Positions 1 through 6,228 of a stretch of 8,021 nt of DNA are shown here, piece after piece. The DNA lies in assembly GCA_937863205.1 (NCBI GenBank), contig CALMGA010000541.1, forward strand, positions 1-8,021, read 5' to 3'. Source of the stretch: an uncultured Beijerinckiaceae bacterium (GTDB taxonomy: Bacteria; Pseudomonadota; Alphaproteobacteria; Rhizobiales; Beijerinckiaceae). The position numbers were made by a program, and so were the translations under genes. The stretch's first letter is position 1. Each line of letters starts with the position of its first letter. The notes beneath the pieces were generated by a model. That model saw nothing but the letters and a program-made list of their open reading frames with translations, was not told the origin of the DNA and searched no databases.

Positions 1-48
1 GATGCTCTGGTCGCCCTTGGCCTCGCTCAATCCGCCCGTGCGGCGTGA
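1..48 (+). CDS. Possible C-terminal tail of a gene entering from the left
   Basis: The first reading frame is open from base 1 and ends at a TGA at 46-48, giving a 15-residue tail, DALVALGLAQSARAA. Most codons end in G or C, and the alanine/leucine-rich composition fits the end of a GC-rich bacterial protein. The piece is far too short to name a family, and an open frame of this length can occur by chance. Bases 49-222, between this stop and the IS630 element, hold nothing I can recognise. Confidence 0.25.
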   Translation, partial: DALVALGLAQSARAA

Positions 49-222
49 CCCTCTATCTCACCGCAGCCGCAGTCCCTCCCGCGTAGCGGGTTCGTTCAAC
101 GTACGCGATGAGTGCGGAACAGACGTTGGGCGACCAGTATTAAATAGCGAATTGGAAGCGGTAGCAAAGTTGCGTGACCAGCACGAGGCGGTCGGTGTGT
201 CTAAGCACGGCAATGTTGGCTA

Positions 223-248
223 GAGCTGAATCCGTTCAGTCTGCATCG
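223..248 (+). repeat. Left terminal inverted repeat of the IS630 element
   Basis: This 26-base end reads inward from the TA at 221-222 and matches the reverse complement of 1244-1269 at 18 of 26 positions. Conserved blocks are GAGC, ATCCG and, at the inner end, ATCG. The transposase stop codon (236-238) lies inside the repeat, which is common in compact insertion sequences. Confidence 0.75.
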
Positions 249-1182
249 TAGCCTGCGGCAGCAAGGTAGTTGGCGCACTCGGCGGGCGTGAACAGGTCGG
301 CGATGCGGCCGATGGCGGCCCAGAGCCGGTCCACGGTGCGCTCGGCCGCCTTGCGCAGCAGCGCCTTGAGCTTGGCAAAGGCCTGCTCGATCGGGTTGAA
401 GTCGGGCGAGTAGGGCGGAAGGTAGAGCAGCGCGGCACCAGCGGCCTCGATCAGCGCCCGGACCCGCGGCCCCTTGTGGCTGGCCAGGTTGTCCATGATC
501 ACCGTGTCGCCGCGGCGCAGTTCGGGCGCCAGCACCCGAGCGACGTAGGTTTCGAACGCCGCGCGGTTGATCGGGCCGTCGAGGACGAACGGCGCCACCA
601 TGCCGGAGCCGCGCAGCCCGGCGACAAAGGTGGTCGTTTTCCAGTGCCCGTGCGGCACGCCCATGCGCAGGCGCTCGCCGCGCGGGGCACGCCCGCGGCT
701 ACGAGCCATGTTGGTGGACGCAAAGGTCTCGTCCACAAAGACAAGGCGGGCGGGTTCAAGATCGAGCTGGCCATCGAACCACGCCTGCCGCCGTCTCAGC
801 ACATCCGGCCGGTCCTGCTCGGCCGCATGCGCTGTCTTTTTTTGACCGTGAGATCGCGGCGCTTGAAGAAGCGCCAAAGCCCGCCGTAGCCGACCGCGAC
901 ACCGCGTTCGGCCAGGGCGGCCCGCAGTTCCTGCAAGGTGATGTCGCGCTTGCCCTCGTAGAGCGCCAGGATCAGGTCGCCATGACGTTCTGTTGCTTGC
1001 GAGCGCTGGTCGCCGCCCATCGGCTTGGCCGCCGCGCTGCCTTGCTCGCGCTGCCGCGCCCGCCACCGGCTGACGCTGGCGGCGCTGACCGCGAAGCGGG
1101 CAGCCGCTTGGCGGTGGCTCAGGCCAGAGGCCACCGCGCCCAGCACGCGAACACGAAGATCAAGAGACAGCGGTGTTGTCAT
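236..1182 (-). CDS. IS630-family transposase, OrfA/OrfB joined by -1 frameshift
   Basis: This enzyme cuts and joins the element ends during cut-and-paste transposition. OrfA runs 1182 to 796 and carries a helix-turn-helix at about residues 20-45 (motif SHRQAAARF...VSRWR). The ATG at 1182 is preferred over an in-frame TTG 7 codons upstream. OrfB holds the DDE domain and ends at 236. A -1 shift on the seven-A run near 840 joins them into about 315 residues, the normal family length. In the joined product the catalytic residues are Asp151 (FVDET), Asp231 (IMDNLASHK) and Glu266 (SPDFNPIE). There are 34 residues between the last two, the DD34E spacing of IS630. Fusion across the frameshift is inferred from the family. 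The family assignment itself is secure. Confidence 0.9.
837..843 (-). other. A7 slippery run for programmed -1 frameshift in the transposase
   Basis: On the minus strand the OrfA codons GTC-AAA-AAA-AGA lie over seven consecutive A. Slipping back one base after the second AAA continues as AAG-ACA-GCG into OrfB, giving the junction VKK|KTAHAAEQDRPD. This junction matches single-frame IS630 relatives as I remember them. Either ribosomal slippage or transcriptional slippage could operate, and the sequence alone does not distinguish them. Confidence 0.7.
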
Positions 1183-1243
1183 GTCTGTCGGCCTCCCGGC
1201 CAACAGGCTGAATCACATCACGCCACTGAGCGACAGCCCAAGC

Positions 1244-1269
1244 CGATTCATGCCGAGCGGATCACGCTC
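1244..1269 (-). repeat. Right terminal inverted repeat of the IS630 element
   Basis: This is the partner of 223-248, read inward from the TA at 1270-1271. It lies about 60 bases upstream of the transposase start codon, so the promoter for the transposase probably sits between this repeat and position 1182. Confidence 0.75.
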
Positions 1270-1510
1270 TAGTGCAGAGACACAGAACGCGGCACATCCA
1301 CACCGAACCCCGACATCGGCTTGTGGTGGCGGAGAGTCGCTCAAATTCGCAGATAGATGAAGTCGAGCCCGTCTGGCGCAGTCACGTCGCGAGCGCTTCA
1401 CCCACGGAATTCCTATACGGCACGCTCCCGTCTACCATCGCGAACACATGCGCTCCGCACGATTTTGGGAGTGGGCGATCTTCGGACCCGACCGCCGCTG
1501 GTGATGCGCA

Positions 1511-1846
1511 ATGTTCGCCTTGTCTCTCCGCCGCCGCAGCATCCTATTGAGAGCCGCTCCAGCCGAGGCGACCGACGCGGCCAAGGGCTGCGCCGACGCC
1601 GCGTTTGAGACAGCGCGCGGCGAGGGCCAGGGCACGCTGCTGCGCGCGCAGGCCGCCGGCAAGGCGACCGAGATCCAGGCCGCCGCCGACGCCACTGCGA
1701 TCCGGGCGCACGTCGAGGCGGCCGGCGGCGTCGACGGCTACGGCAAGGTAATGGCGGCCGACACGATGCGGCGCTGGAACGGCCAGCCGCCGCAGACCGT
1801 GCTCGGCGGCGGCGCCTCGCCGATCCCGTTCCTTCAGCTTCACTGA
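1511..1846 (+). pseudogene. C-terminal remnant of an SPFH/band-7 domain protein
   Basis: From about base 1562 the frame encodes an alanine/glutamate-rich helical segment followed by KVMAADTMRRWNGQPPQ and a Gly-rich end closing with PIPFLQLH. This is how many bacterial SPFH (stomatin/prohibitin-like, band 7) membrane-scaffold proteins end. The membrane anchor and the SPFH core, normally about 200 residues, are absent. The frame is closed by a TGA at 1502-1504, and the 17 residues after the ATG at 1511 are Arg-rich and unlike the family. I read this as the 3' end of a gene whose front was lost. It lies 74 bases upstream of the KimA-like gene on the same strand, so the two may once have been co-transcribed. 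The family call rests on remembered similarity of the C-terminal pattern and is moderately sure. Confidence 0.6.
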
Positions 1847-1920
1847 GCGCCGGCCGTGGCGGTCGACGCAACCCGGCCCGGCCTTGGCCGCTCGCTCGAC
1901 TCCCGCGGGGATCCATCGTC

Positions 1921-3806
1921 ATGACCCTTTACGACCGCATCATGGGCGCGCGCCTCGCCACCGCCGACGAGGCCAAGCAGACGGTCGGCCCGCTCGCCGG
2001 CATCCCGATGCTCGGGCTCGACGCGCTGTCCTCCGCCGCCTACGGGCCGGAGGCCGCGCTCGCCATCATGCTCGGCGTCGGCGCGCTCGGCGCCGGCTAC
2101 ATCCTGCCGATCACGGCCATTGTCGTCGCGCTGCTGCTGATCGTCTTCTTCTCGTACCGGCAGACCATCCCGGCTTATCCCAACGGCGGCGGGTCCTACA
2201 CCGTGGCCCGCGAGAACCTCGGCCAGCGCTTCGGCCTGCTCGCCGCCGCCGCGCTGATGGTGGATTACATCCTCAACGTCGCGGTCGGCATCGCGGCCGG
2301 CGTCGGCGCGCTGATCTCCGCCGTGCCGGCGCTGCACCCCTACATTCTGCCGCTGTGCCTGGGCGTGCTGCTGCTCGTCACTCTGGTCTACCTGCACGGG
2401 GTGCGCGAGTCCGGCATGGCCTTCGTGGTGCCGACCTACCTGTTCGTCGCGACGCTCGTCATCGTCATCGTCGTCGGCCTCGCCAAGGCGGCGCTGGCCG
2501 GTGGCCATCCCGTGCCGGTAGAGGCGCCGCCCGCCATTCCCGCCGCCACGGCCGGGGTCGGCTTCTGGCTGCTGCTGCGCGCTTTCGCCAACGGCTGCAC
2601 GGCGATGACCGGCGTGGAGGCGATCTCCAACGGCATCACCGCCTTCCGCGCGCCGGCGGTAGGCAACGCCCGGCGCACCCTGGCCGCGGTGGTCGCAGTG
2701 CTGGCGGTGCTGCTCGTCGGCATCGCTCTGCTGTGCCGCGCCTACGGCGTGGTCGCCAACGACCCCGACGCTTCGACCTACCAGAGCGTACTGTCGCAGC
2801 TCACCGCCGCGGTGGCGGGGCGGGGAGTGTTCTACTACGTCACGATCGGCAGCATCATCGCGGTGGTGTGCCTGTCGGCCAACACCTCCTTCGCCGACTT
2901 TCCCCGGCTGTGCCGGCTGCTGGCCCTCGACAACTTCCTTCCCTACACCTTCGCCGCCCGCTCGCGCCGCCTCGTCAACGCCAGCGGCATCGTCGTCCTC
3001 GCCCTCATGTCGGCTGCGCTGCTCGTCGCCTTCGGCGGCGTCACCGACCGTTGATCCCGCTGTTCGCGATCGGCGCCTTCGCCGCCTTCACCCTGAGCCA
3101 AGCCGGCATGGTCGCGCACTGGCGGAAGCTGGACAGAACGGGAAGCCGCCCGACGCACCGTGCCTCCATGGCGATCAATGCGGTCGGCGCGGTCTCGACC
3201 GGCCTCGCCCTGATCGTGGTGCTCCTGACCAAGTTCATCGAAGGCGCCTGGATCGTGCTGCTGCTGATCCCGGCGCTGTTCTGGCTGTTCACCGGCGTGC
3301 ACCGGCACTACGCCGGCGTGCGCGCGCAGACGGACTGCACCTTGCCGCTCTCGGTGGCGGATCTCAGCGCGCCGGTGGTGGTCGTGGTGATGCGGCGCTG
3401 GAGCACCATCACTCGCAACGCCCTGCGCTTCGCCCTGTCGATGTCGGACGAGGTGGTGGCCGTGCACGTCGCCTCCGACGATGAGGAAGGGCGGCACCTC
3501 GCCGCCAAGTGGCGCCGCTACGTGGAAGCGCCGCTGCAGGGCGGGTCGCGGCCGCTGCCCCGCCTCGTCCTCGTCGACTCGCCCTACCGGCTGTTCCTCG
3601 ACCCGCTGTTTGACGCTTTGACGCGCATCGCCGACGAGCACCCCGGGCAGACAGTGGCCGTGGTGGTGCCCGAACTCGCCGGCGGCCGCTGGTTCGACTA
3701 CCTCCTGCACAACCAGCGCTCGACGGCGCTGAAGGCGGCGCTGCTGCTGCGCGGCGACGGGCGCATCGCGATGGTCAACGTGCCGTGGCATCTGGAACGG
3801 CGATAA
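1921..3806 (+). pseudogene. KimA-like APC-family potassium transporter, frameshifted
   Basis: In intact form this would be an inner-membrane proton-coupled K+ importer of the KimA (B. subtilis YdaO) type: a LeuT-fold APC domain of about 12 helices plus a cytosolic UspA-like C-terminal domain. The first part (1921-3054, 377 aa) carries the signature blocks GLDALSSAAYGPE, AYPNGGGSY, MVDYILNVAVG and GCTAMTGVEAISNGI. Asp34, Tyr41, Asp115, Thr230 and Glu233 correspond to KimA Asp36, Tyr43, Asp117, Thr230 and Glu233. The frame then stops at a TGA (3052-3054), while the matching continuation LIPLFAIGAFAAFTLSQAG begins at 3051 in another frame and runs to 3806. Restoring one base at about 3049-3051 gives 628 residues, against 607 in B. 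subtilis. The cytosolic domain is complete and ends NVPWHLERR. GGGGA at 1907-1911 may serve as ribosome site. Loss of one base could be a real mutation or a sequencing error. Confidence 0.88.
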
Positions 3807-3881
3807 AAGCGGCGCCAGCACCCAGACAGCCCTTCAAAGAATGTTCTACTTGGCAAGCTTCGCTACAGCAGCTGCGATGGT

Positions 3882-4106
3882 TTGAAGCTGATCGTGGAAA
3901 AGGTATTCGACAACTGTCGCGACGGCAATCTGCCGGCGGAGCTGATCAATGCGCTGGCAGCTTGGATCGAGCATCAGAGCGAACCGCCTTACGGTCAGCC
4001 AATCCCTATTCTCAATGGCGTTCGGCTTTGTTGCCCCGCGCAATCGCCGATGACTCGCTCGACACAAAAGCAAACTGGAAAAGGATCAAGCCGCGGTCAT
4101 CCGTGA
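3882..4106 (+). CDS. Doubtful small ORF, no family recognised
   Basis: This frame starts at TTG and begins LKLIVEKVFDNCRDGNLPAE, followed by a helical segment (LINALAAWIEH). About the first 45 codons prefer G or C at the third position, as a real gene here should. The C-terminal part (past about 4010) overlaps the DUF6894 gene antiparallel and looks non-coding in quality. The frame stays open upstream back to the KimA stop at 3806, but has no ATG and no clear ribosome site. It may be a gene remnant rather than a working gene. A competing minus-strand frame (3846-4073) has poorer third-position bias. Confidence 0.28.
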   Translation: MKLIVEKVFDNCRDGNLPAELINALAAWIEHQSEPPYGQPIPILNGVRLCCPAQSPMTRSTQKQTGKGSSRGHP

Positions 4107-4275
4107 CCTCGATGCGCCAGTCTTCCCCGACCGCGATGGCGAGCGCATTGTCGGCCAGCAGCTCGGCAGCTCGACGGACCGCTTCCAGCCGCGCCGCCGG
4201 GTAGTGCGGCAGCTCGACGCCTTCCTTGTCCATCAGCACGACACCGTCGTAGATGTTGAAGTGGTAGCGCGGCAC
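4012..4275 (-). CDS. DUF6894 family small protein
   Basis: This is an 87-residue protein starting MPRYHFNIYDGVVLMDKEG, followed by LPHYPAARLEAVRRAAELLA and an EDWRIEVTDDRGLILF strand. It is the standard DUF6894 layout: a beta-strand pair, one long helix, then beta strands. These short soluble proteins are very common in alphaproteobacteria, often in many copies, and have no assigned function that I know of. The start is GTG at 4275, supported by a GGAGA ribosome site 5 bases upstream (plus-strand 4281-4285). The family usually ends soon after the final strand; here about 15 further residues follow it (SSESSAIARGNKAERH). It converges with the KimA-like gene and seems to be a single-gene unit. 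The family call is secure. Confidence 0.85.
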   Translation of the reverse strand: MPRYHFNIYDGVVLMDKEGVELPHYPAARLEAVRRAAELLADNALAIAVGEDWRIEVTDDRGLILFQFAFVSSESSAIARGNKAERH

Positions 4276-4280
4276 TCGTT

Positions 4281-4285
4281 TCTCC
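4281..4285 (-). promoter_or_regulatory. Ribosome binding site fixing the GTG start of the DUF6894 gene
   Basis: GGAGA on the minus strand lies 5 bases before the GTG at 4275. It supports the MPRYHF start, which also coincides with the conserved N-terminus of the family. Confidence 0.6.
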
Positions 4286-4480
4286 AGCCGTGTCAGGCGG
4301 GAGCAGCGATGCTCTCACTCGCGACCGTGCCAGGTCGAGACCGCGATTGGCTACCTCATGTCACGACAGCCCATCGCGCGCCTTCACCCATGTTGCATCC
4401 GACAGGAGGTCTCAGAACCAACGCTCGGTAAGGCGCAGTCGCCAGCCACGCTTCGCGACAAGCTGTACTAAGATAGCAGT

Positions 4481-5086
4481 ATGACACAGGGCGTTGTTGT
4501 TCCGTGGTTCGTCGCGATCGGTGCGTCCGGTGGCGATGGTCTGCACGACATCGAAGCGATCCTGCGCGAGCTGCCGCCGCTCGCCAACGCTGCTGTGCTC
4601 ATCGTCCTGCATCGTCCCTGGGACAAGCCGAGCCACCTCACCGAGATCCTCAGGATGCACGCGCACATGCCCGTGCGTGTCGCCGAGGACGGTCAGCGCT
4701 TCGCAATGGGAACGATCTATGTCGGCGAACCGGCCGACCACCTTACCCTCGCCGCGAACACCTTCGGCCGCCTGCTCGCCGATCCCGAGCGGGCTCACCG
4801 CAACCGCACGGTGGACCTGCTGTTCCGCTCCGTGGCCGTTCACGGCGGAGGGCGCATCATCGGCATCATTCTGTCGGGTGGGCTAGATGACGGTGCACGT
4901 GGCTTGGCTAATATCAATGAGGTTGGCGGCCTGACGATGGTCGTGCGGCGAAGCCCGACGATCCACCCCGGCATGCCGGAGAACGCGATCGGCTACGATG
5001 GTCCCATTGACCTGATCGGCACGCCATCCGAGATCGCACAGTCTGTCTGCGCTGCCATTCAACTGCCAAACACCGCAAGCGCCTGA
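4481..5086 (+). CDS. Stand-alone CheB-type protein methylesterase domain
   Basis: This 201-residue protein consists almost wholly of a CheB catalytic domain. That family removes methyl groups from (and deamidates) glutamates of chemoreceptors. The Ser-His-Asp triad is visible: Ser16 in AIGASGG, His44 in VLHRPWDKPSHL, and Asp137 in LSGGLDDGARGL. The DG...G.IYVGEPADH segment (70-87) and TVDLLFRSVA (110-119) also match the family. There is no N-terminal receiver domain, so activity would not be controlled by CheA phosphorylation as in classical CheB. No cheR, cheA or receptor gene is present. Variant features are RPW after the catalytic His (usually MP) and GGLDDG in place of the usual GMG-x-DG. 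The ATG at 4481 has no strong ribosome site. Similar lone CheB-like proteins occur near sensor kinases or CheR-PAS fusions in alphaproteobacteria. The target here is unknown. Confidence 0.85.
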   Translation: MTQGVVVPWFVAIGASGGDGLHDIEAILRELPPLANAAVLIVLHRPWDKPSHLTEILRMHAHMPVRVAEDGQRFAMGTIYVGEPADHLTLAANTFGRLLADPERAHRNRTVDLLFRSVAVHGGGRIIGIILSGGLDDGARGLANINEVGGLTMVVRRSPTIHPGMPENAIGYDGPIDLIGTPSEIAQSVCAAIQLPNTASA

Positions 5087-5212
5087 ACGTATAGGATCGC
5101 TCCTCAAAAGGGCGCATGCGGACTGTCATCGGGACCGACGCGCGGCGCACCATTGCGGACGCTGACCTATACCGGTCTGTGGCATCTCGGATGACGCAGA
5201 GGTGCGGGCATT

Positions 5213-5371
5213 TCAGCTAGGCCGCCCGCCTTGCATGTGCATGTAGTTGGAACGGAAGCCGCCCAGGTCCCACAAACCGACCAGGTCGGGAAACAGGATC
5301 TGCCGTGACCGGAGAACGATCAGCCCACGCTGACGCAAGGTCTGCAGCACGCGGTTGACGTGTATCCGGTA
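5213..5371 (-). pseudogene. C-terminal remnant of a Crp/Fnr-family regulator
   Basis: Read leftward, the frame gives HVNRVLQTLRQRGLIVLR, then RSRQILFPDLVGLWDLGGF and RSNYMHMQ, closing with a TGA at 5213-5215. This is the recognition helix, wing and tail typical of Crp/Fnr HTH domains, where the helix reads HVNR-x-L-x-x-LR. The cyclic-nucleotide-like sensor domain, dimerisation helix and first HTH helix, roughly 180 residues, are missing. The frame meets TAA at 5372-5374, only four codons before the family motif begins. No start codon is possible for a functional product. The break coincides with the start of a hairpin-rich segment, so it looks like a recombination or insertion boundary. Confidence 0.75.
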
Positions 5372-5381
5372 TTATGGAGCA

Positions 5382-5396
5382 CCCGCCACAGGCGGG
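5382..5396. repeat. Hairpin 1: 6-bp stem, 3-base loop
   Basis: CCCGCC (5382-5387), loop ACA, GGCGGG (5391-5396) form a perfect GC-only stem. It lies 11 bases beyond the point where the Crp/Fnr frame closes. There is no T-run on either side, so it is not a textbook intrinsic terminator. It may form a pair with the hairpin at 5418-5435. Confidence 0.55.
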
Positions 5397-5417
5397 GTAG
5401 CGCCCTCGATCCCACCT

Positions 5418-5435
5418 ACCTGCCGAAAGGCAGGT
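5418..5435. repeat. Hairpin 2: 7-bp stem with tetraloop, downstream of the coiled-coil gene
   Basis: ACCTGCC (5418-5424), GAAA, GGCAGGT (5429-5435) form a perfect stem with a GNRA loop on the plus strand. On the minus strand it lies 16 bases past the stop of the 5452-6093 gene, where a terminator would be expected, but no U-tract follows. A role in transcript end protection or termination is possible. A REP-like repeat is the alternative. Confidence 0.55.
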
Positions 5436-5451
5436 GCGCCGTGAGCGTCCG

Positions 5452-6093
5452 TCACTGCGGCTTTGTGCCGACTTCGACAACCAGCACGTTCGGCAGCTCG
5501 CGATCATCGATGCTGTCATCAAGACGGGCTGCGATGCCCGCCGCATTGAGAGCGTCAACCAAGGCTGCTCCTCTGTGTTCGGTTGCCGCCTGCTTCTTCA
5601 GCGGCACCCACACGACCACGCCCTCATGCGGCGTCAGTGTCAGCCCCACCGGCGGATCGCCCGTGGTGATGAGCACAGGGTTCTCGCGCTTCCATCCCGC
5701 TTGCGTCAGCCCGCGGCTGATAGCATCCCAAAGCGGCGAGGCGTCTTGTGGATTGCCCGCAGGAATTTGCCCGGAGAACTGTTGCCCTGCGAAGGGCCGC
5801 ATCGCTTCCACGAAGGCCGGTATCTTGTCGGTCGCGAAGATACGAGGTGCCTTCAACCGCGCAAGTTCTAACTCGATCGCAAGAGCCTTGGCATTTGCTT
5901 CGGCGGTGTCCTTGCGAAGCTGTGTGCTCTCCGCTTCCCTGGCCCTCTCTACGGTGGCTCTATGCGGCTGCACGAACCTATGGGCGGCAAACTCGACAGC
6001 AAGCGTCACCACGACGCCAAAGAATGCCCAGCTTTCGACGGCATCCCAGAACCAGACCCACCAAGCGGCCCTTGCAACTTCGGGGTCAGACAT
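5452..6093 (-). CDS. Membrane-anchored coiled-coil protein of unknown function
   Basis: This 213-residue protein has three visible parts: a Trp-rich N-terminus and one membrane helix at about 20-40 (AFFGVVVTLAVEFAA), a charged helical stretch at about 44-82 (VERAREAES, LRKDTAEANAKALAIELELARLK) that should form a coiled coil, and a mixed alpha/beta domain at about 83-213 with FVEAMRPFAGQQFSG near its start. I know many alphaproteobacterial hypothetical proteins with this anchor, coil and small-domain plan, often in islands and prophages, but none with a proven role. It is the last of three leftward genes and starts 135 bases after the stop of the membrane protein gene at 6229. The ATG at 6093 has no convincing ribosome site. 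Longer plus-strand frames across this region are judged to be shadows. Confidence 0.72.
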   Translation of the reverse strand: MSDPEVARAAWWVWFWDAVESWAFFGVVVTLAVEFAAHRFVQPHRATVERAREAESTQLRKDTAEANAKALAIELELARLKAPRIFATDKIPAFVEAMRPFAGQQFSGQIPAGNPQDASPLWDAISRGLTQAGWKRENPVLITTGDPPVGLTLTPHEGVVVWVPLKKQAATEHRGAALVDALNAAGIAARLDDSIDDRELPNVLVVEVGTKPQ

Positions 6094-6228
6094 TGTCAGT
6101 GACCACTATTATGACGACTGGCGCCTTCTAGCAGGTTTAGCGGCCTTGGCGGTTGCTATTCGACTGCGATCCAAGCGCCCGCCTTCGCAAGGAGGGGTGA
6201 GGTGATCGCGCGGGCCGTGGTGGCGGCG

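Larger units (their letters stand above)
223..1269 (-). mobile_element. IS630-family insertion sequence, apparently complete
   Basis: A 1047-bp element is bounded on both sides by TA (221-222 and 1270-1271), the target dinucleotide duplicated by IS630/Tc1-mariner type elements. The two ends are imperfect inverted repeats (18 of 26 positions match), both beginning GAGC and sharing ATCCG, with ATCG at the inner end. The interior is filled by one transposase gene split over two frames and read leftward. Length, TA target, repeat size and gene arrangement all agree with the family. The element seems intact and could still be mobile, provided the frameshift works as in its relatives. Confidence 0.9.

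Noticed and set aside
2..223. A 73-codon plus-strand frame left of the IS630 element
   Set aside because: There is no family resemblance, no ribosome site, and its stop is created at the TA target. Composition does not favour coding.
1847..1920. CGGCCTTGGCCG palindrome between the SPFH remnant and the transporter
   Set aside because: The loop would be only two bases, there is no T-run, and such GC palindromes are frequent in this base composition. Not a credible terminator.
1884..3054. A long plus-strand frame running through the first half of the transporter and on to 3806
   Set aside because: Before 3051 this frame is Arg/Ala-rich, shifted relative to the clear APC transporter frame, and lacks membrane helices. 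Only the part after about 3051 is genuine, and it belongs to the frameshifted transporter.
3846..4073. A 75-codon minus-strand frame between the transporter and the DUF6894 gene
   Set aside because: It overlaps the 3' end of the DUF6894 gene on the same strand, has weaker third-position GC bias than the opposite frame, and no ribosome site.
4403..4408. AGGAGG motif upstream of the CheB-like gene
   Set aside because: It is a perfect ribosome-site core but lies more than 70 bases before the ATG, with no usable start codon at proper distance and a stop soon after. Most likely chance.
5360..6205. A 281-codon plus-strand frame opposite the coiled-coil gene
   Set aside because: It is Ser/Arg/Cys-rich with no recognisable domain, and its only start lies inside the Crp/Fnr remnant. 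The minus-strand frame has a membrane helix, coiled coil and a sensible stop.
6094..6228. Possible small plus-strand hydrophobic peptide (LLAGLAALAVAIRLRSKRPP) and a small minus-strand basic peptide in the gap
   Set aside because: Neither has an accepted start codon with a ribosome site. Both are under 40 residues and read opposite each other, so neither can be supported.
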